Below, piece after piece: positions 34,001-46,503 of a DNA stretch of 64,000 nucleotides. A model generated the notes under the pieces. That model made no database searches and was not told the origin of the DNA. It saw nothing but the letters and a program-made list of their open reading frames with translations. This stretch comes from Rhinopomastus cyanomelas. Lineage: Eukaryota; Chordata; Aves; Bucerotiformes; Rhinopomastidae. Location of the stretch: the NCBI GenBank assembly GCA_013400115.1, contig VXBP01002556.1, positions 315,120 to 379,119 of the forward strand, in the 5' to 3' direction. The translations under genes were made by a program, and so were the position numbers. Every line of letters begins with the position of its first letter. Position 1 is the first letter of the stretch.

Positions 34001-37000
34001 GAGAAAGCTTTTGGAAACACAAGGTGCAGAGCTAATACAGGTGGAGCCTGGCTTCACTAGGTTTTGGTTTGTCTGGTTCCTCTGTCTTTCAGAAATCAGT
34101 GGCCTCAATGTGGGACTTTGACAGTAACGGGGTAAGAGATTTCTTGCAACACAGTCTTGTGGCTAAAAATATTAGAAAACAACTAAATTTACAAAGCTCA
34201 TCTTACCCTTCCAAAGTCTAGAAGGTCTCTGGTCAGGTGTATTTTCTATCACATTGATTGGAGCTTGATCAAGCTACTGTGTGTGGAAGGATTCAGAATT
34301 AATGAGATCAGAGGGAAAAAATAAAGAGAACGAGACTCTGCAGACTGGTGAGAAGAGGACATTGTAATGGTCCTGTGTGATCTATAGGCAGAAATAAGAG
34401 AATCACAGCTAATTAGTATCATAGCTACCTGGTGCCTGCTGGGTTTAGTTCCAGTTTCATTCCCTTCTTTATAAACTTTATTTCTAATAAGGCTGTCTGG
34501 ATTTCTTCATCTTACTTAGTGAGGCTGGAAAATGTGTGTTTGGGTGAGTGGGAGACGTGTCATTACGAGTCATTAGTCTCTCTAGTCTATATTGCCACCC
34601 AGCTGTGATCAGAGAAACTCAGATCCTACAGAGCTTGGATATTTTGCCTTTTCTGCTGTTCAAGAAATAGATTACAGAGTATTCATTACTTGCAGTAGGA
34701 GAAACAGATGTCCTGAAGGATTTGCAGCATTTGTAGTCACAGTTTGAACTTGTAAAGGAAGAGCCCCAGCACTGTGGGGATCCTTCTCCTATAGAAAACT
34801 GTACTTGTGCACGATAACTCTCTTGCTGCCTGTGATAGCTCCTCTTTTCTCCCCTGCTTTGAAACATCTAAGCTTGATCTCGTAACTTTCATATCCATTT
34901 ACGTTTTAGTTTCATGAAGTCGTAAAAGCATCAAAATCTCCAAGTGCTGTGTTCACTGTGGTTTATAGTGGGTCAAACTGTGCATCAGATTCTGTGCTGA
35001 GCACTGAGGCAGGACTGGAAGGAAAAAATGGGCATATGAGTGTGATGAAATTCTTACTAACCACTACACATAAGAATGTTGTCAAACTCGCATCCAGTTT
35101 CCAGGTTTATGAAGACATGGGCTTAGAGGGTTTAGTGAAAATGCCATTAGCTTCATCTGATAAATAGATCAAGGAATCCAAAATACACACAGTTAAGCAA
35201 CTGTTTTTCACTTACAATCTTTTCAAGTTTTTATGCTTTTTGAAGCTACAAAGAAAGAAATTGTCGTAGATTTTACCACAGCCACAGGGTATAGGTTGTC
35301 TTACCACGCAGTATGTAAGACACAGAACCTCTAAAAGTGGCTTAGTGCTACCTGGATTATTTTGTCCTGTGTTGAAGTTTGTTGTGTGGCAAGCTGATTT
35401 CCTTTCCTAAGTTAACTATGCATTGACTCTGACATTATAGCTCTTGTGGTTGGGTATGCCAGGATCTCCAGCACGGGAAAATGAGTCACCTTGCTTCAGA
35501 GTGTGTCCAAAGCAATACAAGAGACCTGCAAAGTGAATGAGAATGGCAAGCTGACTTTTTCCAGAGGAATGCTGGCTCTTACTTTACATTTCTTACCATT
35601 TCACCTGAAAAATCACCTAAATGTTGCATGAAGTATGTGCAGGTAGATCACATAATTTTGAGTCTTTCTCAAGTTTAATTTCTTAGAAGATGAGTATAAG
35701 TTTATAGTTAACGAAGGATTGAAACTAATAGTTCTGTTTTGGGCAATGTGCTTTTCAATGTGACTATTAAAGCATTGTATCCTCAGTGGGCTAAATGCAT
35801 CTGGGTCCAGGACTACACTCAAAGTGCAGGGACAGCCATACAAGTGGACAAAACAGAATGGTCAGTTGTGTGAGTTCAGAAGCCTACACAACACACAGGA
35901 ACCATGCTGAGTGTGTCATAGCACTTTATGGACACGTAACGCTGAAGTTCTTTCACTTGTACTTCTGTGATCTCTGCACAGTAAGAGCTGTTTCATTCCT
36001 TTACTGCTGCTGATAAACGAGTGGAATTATTAGGACTGAAGACATGAGAAATGTACAGAACTTGGCATGAGTATCAAATCAATCTGCTGCAAATTTTAGG
36101 ACAAATAATAATGGTCTTCAACATGCCAAAGTAAACTGCCTGCATTAAAGGCACCATGGAGACAACGAGAGGTGCATCCATACAGAACCAGATGAGTTTG
36201 CTTTTCATGATGTTGCTGCCCTTCAGATGTTATGACCATGCTCAAAATTCAGAGATGAACTATGAGCGTACCAGTCGCAAGTGGTGTTCCCAAGGATTTG
36301 GCATAAATATTTCCTGTGATTTGTTACAGCTTTCTCTCATGTGTTTGTCACGTCCATTATACACCTTCATTTTTTCTTTCTTGAGGGCGGGTTTAATTAT
36401 TTGCCCTGAGTGCCTGCAAAGATGAGGCTTAGGCATTGCAGTGTTCCATGCCAATAACTAATCACTAATACCAGTGGTAGTAGTAAGAGAAGGACTGTTT
36501 TTTCTAAATAAATGTAGAAGGAAAGTGCTGTAGCTGACTTAGAGTGCAGTGAGTGATGCTGGCTGATATTTTCCAGGGAGATGTTATTCACATTGTCTTT
36601 CTAGAAGGAGGAAGAAAAACAAGAAGAAAAACACAGAGCTGCAGCCTAGTTAGTTAGTGCCCTCAGGATAGAGAGAATGTACAGCTCCTGCTGTGGAAAG
36701 GTACAGGAGACGAGACCGTGCAGAGATGTTAAATGGCTGTTAGCCATTAGAGGCTATCAAACAATGAACTGTTCTGGGCACCTTGGTATCAAGAAGGGGT
36801 TATGAAGAATCCAGGAATGAAATAACAAACAGCATTATGTGCTTCAAGATATTACTTGAAAAAAGAAAGAATTGTGGAGTTCACTCGCACTTCTTGATTG
36901 CTAGATTTTTCTAATCTATTTTTCTAATCTAATAATGGTTGTCACTTGAACACCTTTCACTAAAGCAAATTTAAGACATTTGAGATCTGTTTGCCTTAAG

Positions 37001-38327
37001 AGGGCCTCTGTGAAGCAGTACAGAGGTGCCCAGGTGAACACTCAGTGAAAACCACTGATCTAATAACACAACTCTATTAACTGCTTTGCTTATTAATTAA
37101 TGTCAACAGGGGTAAAGTGGAGGTGGACAAAAACTACTGCATATATTCCACTAGGTGGACAAAAATCTTCTGGTTGCCACTGAAGAATGAAGGTCTGTTC
37201 CTCAGAATCAGAGTCTCGATCATTTTGGTTGAAAGACATCTGTTTCTACCTGCTGTAGATCTGTTCTCATCTGCATTATCTGAAGGGCTGGTTACACGGA
37301 ATGGAGTCTAATGGTTCAGAGTCATCAAGACAGGGGATAGGACATGATCAGCTGAATCTGAAGAACCTCAGATTACAGATTGTAGCTTGTAATGTTATGA
37401 TCCTGAAGCCAGCTGAATGTAAGCTTGGTACAAATTGACTCACTGGGGTTCACTGAAATGAACCTGTGGCTGATACGGTCTCATTTCTACAAACCTATTT
37501 GAGAGCAACCTTGAAGACTGCTTTGAGAAAACAACTTTTTCCTCTGTCATTCTTAGTAAAAATGCCTTTGCATGCCTTGGCAGGCAACGTAACACCCCAT
37601 GCACCAACTCAGCACGTTAATAAAATCATTCAACGCGGCGTTCTATCCCCAGTGTGGAACCCAACGAGGCAGCCAAGGAAGCCAGACATGCAAATCAGTG
37701 TGGCTCAGAAGACTTTGCTGTAATGAATTTTCTACTCAACCGGTAGGCAACCCATTGTTACTTGGTCTGAATAGATGCAGATGGACAGCAAATAAATAAT
37801 TTCAAAATCCTCATTTAATGAAGTAATTACATTATGGAAAGATGGTATTAGCACAGTGAGATTTCTGTATTGTTACCTTGTCAAATGCACATTCTGGTCC
37901 TGCACAAAGAATATCGTTTCTGTGTGCACTTTAGAAAGCAAAATATCTTGCAGCTGACCTTTTACTGCTTCCATTGAGTTTGGCTCTCCCTAGTGAGGAA
38001 TTCCACTTTCAGCTTCAGTATATTGGATGCTCTGGAAGCTTGATCTGATCAGACACTGTTATGAAATACCAAATTTGTGTGTTAAAGCTGAGAAAAAGAG
38101 CAAATGACAGCAGAAATAGAAATGCCACACTTGGTGGACCAGATTGTCATTTTATTTCCATCAGTGATTGCACTGTAGTGGAATTACTTCAGCACAATTC
38201 TGCCATAAACAAGCAGTCATGATGTTATCACAGTTAGAGCGGATGCGCTGTCTAGTGAGTAGAAACTAATTATTTAATCTGCTCTAATTTATTTTCTGAA
38301 TGATCTTGAGAAAGTGACGGCCTTTGT
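34001..38327. other. Intergenic unique sequence, longest repeat-poor stretch
   Basis: 4.3 kb without CR1. No open frame is convincing as a gene. Near 36905-36935 a short repeat TTTTTCTAATCTA occurs twice. An octamer ATGCAAAT sits at 37689. Its low repeat content could reflect constraint or chance. Confidence 0.45.
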
Positions 38328-38502
38328 CACACTGGAACAGGCTGCCCAGGAGGTTTGTGGAGTCTCCTTTTCTGGAGACATTTAAAACCCACCTGAACAT
38401 GATCCTGTGGGACTTGGTCTAGGTGATCCTGCTGTGTTCGAGGGGACTGGATTAGATGATCTTTCGAGGTCCCTTCCAATCCCTAATATTCTGCGATTCT
38501 GT
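38328..38502 (+). mobile_element. CR1 3' fragment
   Basis: Plus-oriented, from CACACTGGAACAGGCTGCCC to TATTCTGCGATTCTG. Confidence 0.94.
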
Positions 38503-39228
38503 TTTCAAGTGGTTTAAACAGGCCAGTCTAACAATTCACTACATTGTTTGCTTGTTGAGAGGATAAAGTTTCTCAAACACTTTGACACCCCCAGATAAAA
38601 GGAGTCAATACACATAATGATGTGCTTCTTCTAATGGTGGGCAGTTTGAAAAGACAAGTTGCAAATGGCAGACGTTCATTATTTTGGTGGCTGGCATGAT
38701 AAGCACTTTATGTTAGAGCCTTGTTATCCAACTCGTTACGTGAAACCTATGTGAAACCTACAAATGAGATTTTAATGTCTTAAAAGGGGTCAGTGTGGCT
38801 CGAAAAGAGATTGATTAATTTAGTTTTGTTGTAATTGAGTGGGAATGATTGGGTAGTACCTCTAGGATGTGAGAAATTCTGCGGTGTGGAGTCATTATGA
38901 TAAAATGTACTCTCAAAAGGTACGGAAAAAACAGATCTGCGTCACCACTTTGCACATTCCTGCCTTGATCTTGTCACTTTGCACAAATGTAAGAATCTAG
39001 ATAACTACAGAAATTACACTTGAGTGCCTTTTCTTTTTCCTGTTAGCAAGGATATAAAGAGAGTACTCTGTATGAACCCCCTCTTTCTCTAACAGTCATT
39101 CAGTGGTGGGGATTGTAAGGGACAGGTCAGAGGACTACTATGAAACCACACCAAATTACTGATATCTGACTTAAATGATCCTTTCTGCAGCTTAATCCTG
39201 TCTATAACAGGAATGCACAATGAGTGCA
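38503..39228. other. Intergenic unique sequence
   Basis: Nothing recognisable. Confidence 0.5.
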
Positions 39229-39343
39229 GAATCACAGATTCATTCATGTTGGAAAACAGCCTTGAGATCATCAAGTCCAACTAATAATCCCACTCTACCA
39301 AATTCACCACCAGATCGTATCTTCAAGCACCACATCTAAATGA
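39229..39343 (-). mobile_element. CR1 3' end, older subfamily
   Basis: Reverse-oriented: AGAATCACAGATTCATTC, GATCATCAAGTCCAACTAAT and CTTCAAGCACCACATCTAAA. Confidence 0.85.
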
Positions 39344-39449
39344 AGTAAATGAGCAGCAACAACAAAATGAGATATGTACAAATATATAGAAAACCAACAC
39401 CAGACCTAACTCCATGATGGCAATTACATCACCACTGATGCTGTGGGCA

Positions 39450-39860
39450 GGCACTGGGAAAGCCCCAGACTGATTCAGCAGCAGACAAGGATGGGGTTCA
39501 GGAACAGGTTTCCACAGCTGGATTCCTGAACGTACAGACTGTAATCAAAGGTAGAGCCCTCCTCAGATGCTGGTCATTGAAGAAGAGAGGCTAACCCTTG
39601 TGGTCCCTCAGCTTTATATCAAGTATGATGTCTATGAGATGGAACACCTTGTTGGTCAGTCTAGGGTCAACTGTGCTCTCTGTTTGCCCCTGCTCTCACT
39701 GCACCCCAACATAGTACACAAGATTTAGCAGTGACCTTGGCTCTCACAGGAGAAGATCTGAGCAAGAGCCTTTCTGCTCATCAGCCCTTGGTAGTAACTG
39801 TAAACCCCAAGCTTTATCACTTGTAGAAGCAACCAGTGGCTGCAGAAACCTGCCATCAAG
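39450..39860 (-). mobile_element. Eroded LTR relic of an endogenous retrovirus (ERVL-like), bounds approximate
   Basis: On the minus strand, ACTGACCAACAAGGTGTTCC, CATAGACATCATACTTG and the TATA motif GATATAAAG (39620-39612), then CTGAGGGACCAC, resemble the U3/R part of LTRs common in bird genomes. No internal retroviral genes, primer-binding site or target duplication is visible. Family assignment rests on recall of text similarity. Confidence 0.45.
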
Positions 39861-40179
39861 TTCAGAAACTGCAGTTACTGAGAAGAGACGGAGCTGAAAA
39901 GCAAAATCAACAATGTTAGTTCAGTTTTAACTCAAACCAGGACAGCGACAATTTTTATACACAATCCTTTAAGTGTGCACTCTTTCCTTTCGTTTAGGCT
40001 AGTGGTTCTCTCAACTTCTGTGGCAGCTCATGTTATCTGAATCTCTCACCATTGCTGTTGCTGCTGCTCTCTCTTGTAATGGTGTTGTGGGAATACAGGA
40101 AGACTCCAGGTGATGCAAGCACAGCCTCTGGTGTTCTTAACAGTAGTTCAGTGCAGTTAAATCCTGATGGACCTGTTAC

Positions 40180-40250
40180 CCATCACAGAATGCATCGGGC
40201 TGGAAGGGACCCTTAAAGGCCATGTGGTCCAATCCCCCTGCAGTGAACTG
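40180..40250 (-). mobile_element. CR1 3' end fragment
   Basis: Reverse-oriented, about 70 bp: CCATCACAGAATGCATCGG, CTGGAAGGGACCCTTAAAGG and GTGGTCCAATCCCCCTGC. Confidence 0.8.
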
Positions 40251-40737
40251 TGATCTGGGATAAAAAGCTCTGCACATTTCATGGATACCTTTGTTAGCTG
40301 TTTGGGGTTTGTCCCTTGGTGTGCTGCTTCATTTGTCATGCTAGGGATTAGAAACTTGTTTTGGCTTTTAGTGAAACCTGGAATTACATTATTGCTGTGT
40401 TCAAAGAACCTGAACTACAAAAAAACCCCCGAAAACATGAGATAGAACCACATTTATTATTAAAATTAGAAAACTGATAATTGCAGTAATTTTCCTAAGG
40501 AACATAAATTTGACAGCCATTGTTAGATAAGACTACCTGTATGTAATTGTTGGGAATAAAGACAAACATTTTCAACTCAGCTGAAAATAGCCTTCTCTCA
40601 TGCAGTTTCAGATAGCAATGATTTCTTCATTTTTTCTATTTCACTCAGAATTTTAACATCTTTCCCTCTTGCTTCCAGACTGCAGTGTTTCACGTCGAAG
40701 CAGCCTATTTATAAAGTGTGCAAAACAAAAGATAAAT

Positions 40738-40813
40738 GCTGCTGTGTCAGGGGGATTGGACTTGATGATCTTTGAAGGTCCCTTCCAATCCGTAATGATT
40801 CTATGATTCTATA
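40738..40813 (+). mobile_element. CR1 3' tip
   Basis: Plus-oriented: CTGCTGTGTCAGGGGGATTG to TGATTCTATGATTCTATA. Confidence 0.92.
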
Positions 40814-43800
40814 AATCATGAGGGGTATTTGTTTCTCTACACAGATTCCCCCCTGCATCAGAAATGTGTTTACTGCTTCTATAGGGTAGTTCTCTATCTG
40901 TAAGAGAACCAAACTAATGGAAGAGGATGGAGTTTGCTTTTTGCAGTTTTTTCCTACCAACTCTTAATCCCTGTGTGAATCTAAAAGACTTGTTCCAAAG
41001 TCTCTTAAAATAAATGGCAGACTTCCACAGGATCTGGATCCACCCTTAAATAACTAATGATGTTGAAAATGTATATTCACTTGAAAGCGTAAGGTTGGCA
41101 TCATATTTCTTGTTTCTTACCAGAGTGAGGCTGTTGGCTAAGAATTGTAGTTTGTCTAAGCCAGTTCAATATCAGTAGGAAAGTGAAATTTGTCACTTAC
41201 AGTTTCTCCAAGGTTGGTACATTTCTGTTGCTCAGCACAGGCCAAAAGCTGTCTTGATTTACAACTTGTGAATCCTCAGTAAAACACTGATATTTTACTG
41301 TCTTTATATCAAAGCAGGATTTAGCCCACTACCCCAGCTTATGTGCATTGTCAAAGAGTGATTTCCATTTGGGGATGAAAATCCATACATGCATCTTTTA
41401 GAAACAGTGCTAACGACTTGCTAACGATTTGAGAGTGATTTAGTCTTTAAAATACCTTCTAGGCTCTAAAGCACAGCCTCAGAACACCAGTACTGAACTC
41501 TCATAGTATGTAAAGACTCTAAAACCTGTGGATTTGCAGAGTGTTGGCCACAGAGGCAATCAAAACAACTTCTAAAATGTTTATTTTTGCTATACAGAAG
41601 CACGTTTAAAATCTGTGCAATTAGATAGCTACAGGCTTTTTTGGAAAATCAGGTTAAGTAGCCTAGCTGTGCTTCTGAAAGCCCTGAAAATTGTACTGCT
41701 TGACACCAAACAAATACCCTGTGGTGAACTGGGAGATGTCCACTGAAATATTATGTTTTCTACTGTAAGGTGTCTAGTTCCTACCTGGGTGGAAAAGCAA
41801 AATCTGCATCTGTGAAAAATAGTTTTGAGAACTGTGATGAAAAGTTAGAGCTCAGAAAATTTAATGGAGCCAAAACTCCTCAATATTTAGCTGCAGGTGC
41901 ACTCCAGGGTTCTCGAGGGCTCCTGTGACAGAGTCTGAGACCTGTGGAGTTTATAGGTGCCACAAGCTTTCCTCTTTGGGCCAGGAGGGATTTCTTAGAA
42001 ACCTCAATGTGGAGGTGACTATTCAGTGCATGTTCTTTCATTAGGTAGCCAGAATCTTTCTGGAGAAGCTGTCGTGTTTAATCCTCTGTAGTCATGGAGC
42101 TCAGAACTGAGAAATCTGAAGTTTTTCTGCTCTCTGGGTGGCTGCTGAGGAAGCAGACAAGCAGGCACGAAACCCGGCAACTAACGTCAAAAGAGTGATG
42201 CGAATGAAAGCCACCAGTACAGCAATTTGTTACAGACAAGTTCTGACCGGATGAGGTGTCATTTAGAGACTCCTGGGATGACTGAAAAGGACAATCAAAA
42301 ATAGTTTGCCTGTACTGATGGATAAAATTATTAGGCACTAGAAATTCCATTGCTCTGATTTGGTCACAAAAAAGCAGCAGAACTCCACAGCAAATCTGTA
42401 CCTTGCAGCCTACGGCTTTGTGCTGACGTGGTAACGGAGAAAACCGCGTGCTGCTGCTCTCCGCTCCTGCGGCGTGGTAATTCTGAAAGCTGAAATGGAA
42501 GAACAGGAAAAATCAGGACTCTCCCAAGCACATGTCTGCAAGTTGGGTAGCAACATTTCAGGTTACTTGAATTGTTTCTGTGATGTTTATACAGTCTGTC
42601 GTTTAAATCACTTGTGTTTTTTAAAACACTTTGCAAAGACCAGACGCCCTAAGAGTTTCTTAGTAACATGTGATGGTACCATCAACTGGTAGAGGGAAGC
42701 TAGGGCAAGGGCTTGTGAAAAGAATTAGGGCAAACAGATGAATTAATCATTTAATCTGAGCAAGCCATGCTAATTCCTAACCTGAATGTTTGGAAAGGCC
42801 TTGGAGCTGCTCTTCTTTTGTGTAATTAGATTTTGGCCCCTATTGCAAAAAATTGTTGTCTTCACTTACTGAAAAGGCTGTTATTTTTTACTTCTGTTTT
42901 GAAGACGGGAGGAATTGCCACAGGGCATGTTTGTATTAGGATGAATTTCACCTGAACTTACCAATCTATCTTTGAGAAAGACTGCTTTGAAAACAGTAGT
43001 AATTTTTTTATTCACCAAGTTATACCAGTATGTCATTGCTAGTTCTGGAACAAGCAGTAGGTCTCTTTTCTCTAAGCTCTACGTGCAGGTACACCAAAAA
43101 TCCCATGAAAATAACCTTTGGATTGAGTTGCAGGCAACAAATAGTTGGAGAAGTTCTTCTCTTGTGCTCTAAAGCTCTTTGCTGATCTTTGTTTTTCCTG
43201 TGGGGACAAACACTTTAGGTGTACCTCATGTCAAGTCTGACAGGTTAAACCAGCCGAGGTTAAGCCGTGCTCCAAAGAAACACGCAGATGTTGGTGAGTA
43301 GCCACTTTCTAGATGTATTTCTCAAACAAACTGTCCATCAGATAGTTTTGATATTATCAGGGAATAATGTCTGAGGTTTATGATACTGCTACCTTTCCAT
43401 CTGTCCCCCAGGCTGGTGGTGACACTTGTGCCTATCCATTCGCCATTCTGTAAGGAGAAGAAGTTTAGAACCATCAATCATTCTGTTGCTGCAGTAGTGA
43501 CAGGTGCAGGACAGCAGATGCAGTCTCCAATATATTTAGCAAGTGCCATGATTTATTTGCATTAAGGAGGTCTGGGGTTAGCATTCTGCTTGAAACTAGA
43601 TAACTGTATGGTGCACGGCTGCCTGTAACGATGTCCTGCATTAAAATGCAAGCCCCCAATACTTGGCCTTGCAGATTGTCTCTTGACACCTGTGCCAGCT
43701 CCTTGAGATGCCTACAGACTACATTATGTGAGCTGGACCATCACTAACTGGTGACAGCAAGCTTGGCAGCTGGATGCAAGTGTCCAAAAGAGTGAAGAGT

Positions 43801-44624
43801 TTAAAAAACTAAGTCTGTAAAAAACTAAGTTCCTCTAAGTCAGGCCTGGACCCCACAACTTAGTTGAACGGGGACTTGCAGTAAGAAATTTTCTGATGAA
43901 GAGCTGTAGTTGTGTTTCTCAGCTGAACGTAGGGGTGAAGGCAGGACAGTTCTGTGATTAAGAACAGACAAACAAAAGTTACCCGAAATGATGTGAGCAC
44001 AGCAACACAGGAGACATTGACGATGTCAGGTCAGGGAGAAAGTGTCATCTCCATTCGAGATTCTTCTGTAAAGACAATTGAGATTGCACAAAGCTCTTGG
44101 TCTAGTAGCAGCACTTCTGTCAGAGAACTCAAGTTGGGGAGAGCATGAAAATGCAGCAATGTTATTTGAGGATGGTTGAAAGTGTTGTTTGTGTAACCAG
44201 GCTCATTATTCTGATCTCAAAGGTATGAAAACCTTAAGAACATGTTGTCATGGAACAGCCAGGACTGGCAGTTCCCAGAGGAGATGGAAGGTTGGCCCGG
44301 GGCAAGGTTGGCCAGGGCAATTAAAGACTATTAGTGCCCTTAGGGCTCTGACACATATTATGGTGGAAAAAGGAATCAGAGACAATAAAAAAAATGAAGT
44401 ATTATAAAAATTGTAGCTTGGGTTTGCTGCATGTAAATTGTATTTGAATAGCCTGACATTCCTCTTGGCTACCTCATTTTCCCGACAAAAGAAATGCCAT
44501 CAATGTCATCTGTCTGGCCCACTGGGCCATATGGGAAACTGGAGAGCATGCAAAGTAGGGGAAGAAATTTCAGGTGAATAAGGCATCAGTTAGAGAAGAG
44601 GCAGAAACAGGTGGTATCAACTGA
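40814..44624. other. Intergenic unique sequence
   Basis: 3.8 kb free of CR1. A small CpG cluster lies near 42425-42475 (GACGTGGTAACGG, ACCGCGTGC, CTCCGCTCC, GCGGCGTGG). 43803-43832 holds TAAAAAACTAAGT twice. Open frames on both strands are under 95 codons and unconvincing. Confidence 0.45.
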
Positions 44625-45488
44625 GTCACAGAATCACTGGAGTTGGAAGAGACCTCTAGAGAGCATCCAGTCCAATGCCCCTGCCAATGTAAGATCACAT
44701 TGCACTAGACTGCATTCAGGTGAGTTTTGAGGAGGAGACTCCACAACCTTCCTGGGCAGCCTGTTCCAGTGCTTTGTCACTTGCACAGTAAAGAAGTTTT
44801 TCCTCATAAACCTCCTGTGCTCTAGCTTGTGCCCTTTGCTCCTTGTCCTGATACTGGGCACAATGGAAAAACTGAAAACAGTTTGGCTCCACCCTCCTGA
44901 CACCTGTCCTTCAGGTATTTATAGCTATTTCCTATATATTTCCTCTCTAAATACCTGATGGTCTCCTCTCCAGTCCCAGCTTTCTCAATCTTTCCTCATA
45001 CCAGAGATGCTCCAGGCCCCATGTCATCATCATTGTCCTCTGCTAGACTTTCTTCAGTAGTTTCATAATTTGTCTGAACTGGGGAGCCCAGAGTGGGACA
45101 CAGTACTCCAGATGTGGCCTCATCAGGACAGACTGGAGAGTGAGGACGAGCTCTCTTGACCTACTGGCTACACTCATTTTAAAGCACCCTAAAATACCAT
45201 TTCTTGGCAAGAAGGGCACACTCTCAACTCATGGTCAGTTTACTGTCCACCAGGACTGCAGGATCTTTCTCCTCAGCGCTACTGTCCAACAGGTCTATCC
45301 CTATCCTACACTAATGCATGAGTTGTTCTTCCCCAGGTGTGGGACTTGATCCTGTTGAGTTTCATTAGGTTCCTCTTTGCCCAGCTCTCCAGCCCGTCCA
45401 GGTCACACTGAATGGCAGCCCAGCCCTCTGGTATGTCAGCCACTGCTCCCAGCTTTGTATCATCAGCCAACCTGTTGAGGATACACTT
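44625..45488 (-). mobile_element. CR1, 0.86 kb
   Basis: Reverse-oriented from the terminal repeat (GTCACAGAATCACTGGAG) to the RT C-terminal part (CTTTGTATCATCAGCCAACC). Confidence 0.92.
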
Positions 45489-45846
45489 ACAGAATCACAG
45501 AACATTGGGGACTGGAAGGGACCTCAAAATATCTAGTCCAATCCATCTGCTACACCAGAATCACCTAGATCAAGTTGCACAGGAACATATCCAGGCAGGT
45601 TTTAAACATCTCCAGAGAAGGAGACTCCAAAACCCCCCCGGGTAGGCCATTTCAGTGCTCTGTGACCCTCACCATGAAGAAATTCCTTCTCATATTTATG
45701 TGGAACCTCCTATGTTCCAGCTGACACCCATTGCCCCTTGTCCTATCATTAGATGATACCAAGTAGAGTCTGACTCCATCCTCCTCACACTCACCTTTCA
45801 CATATTTATAAACACTAATGAGGTCACCTCTCAGTCTCCTTTTTTG
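45489..45846 (-). mobile_element. CR1 3' fragment, left arm of an inverted pair
   Basis: Reverse-oriented, younger subfamily, from ACAGAATCACAGAACATTGG to CACCTCTCAGTCTCC. It lies directly against the preceding CR1 on one side and is followed 34 bp later by a plus-oriented copy. Confidence 0.94.
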
Positions 45847-45879
45847 TGGAGGAGGTTGTCTCTTGTACTTGGTCTGGTT

Positions 45880-46503
45880 TTGTTCAATGTATTCATCAGT
45901 GACCTGTAGAAGGGAATAGAGCAGAATCACAATCCTGGACTTCAACTGAATCACAATTCAGGACTTCTACTCTGCCCTGATGAGAGCACAGCTGGAATAT
46001 TGTGTCCAGTTCTGGGCCCCTTAGTTCAAGAAGGCTACAGAACTACTTGAAAGAGTCCAATACAGAGCAGCGAAGTTGATGAAGGGAGTGGAACATCTGC
46101 CTGATGAGGAGAGGCTGAGGGAGCTAGGTCTCTTTAGATTAGAGAAAAGGAAACTGAAGGATGACCTCGTTAATGTTTATAAATCTGTGAGGGATGGGTG
46201 TCAGGAGGATGGAGTCAGACTCTTCTCACTGGCATCTAATGGTAGGACAAGGATCAGTGAGTGTCAGCTGGAACATAGGCAGTTCCACATAAATATGAGA
46301 TGGAACTTCTTCACGGTGAGGGTGACAGAGCACTGGAAGGGGCTGCCCAGGGAGGTTGCGCAGTCTCCTTCTCTGGAGTTGTTTAAAATCTGCCTAGATA
46401 TGTTCCTGAGCAACTTGATTGAGATCATCCTGCTCTGGCCCAGATTAGACTAGATGATCTTTTGAGGTCCCTTCCAATCCCTAATGTTCTGTGATTCTGT
46501 GAC
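45880..46503 (+). mobile_element. CR1, right arm of an inverted pair
   Basis: Plus-oriented, younger subfamily. It starts with an RT piece (TTCAATGTATTCATCAGTGACC), has a deletion and rearranged bases near 45920-45965, then is continuous from TCTACTCTGCCCTGATGAG to GTTCTGTGATTCTGTGACC. Its 125-codon open frame at 46076-46453 is a non-genic reading of the CR1 3' region. Confidence 0.94.

Noticed and set aside
33572..34060. 162-codon plus-strand open frame
   Set aside because: Antisense shadow of the CR1 RT remnant on the minus strand.
46076..46453. 125-codon plus-strand open frame
   Set aside because: It is the non-genic translation of the CR1 3' region and recurs in other CR1 copies.
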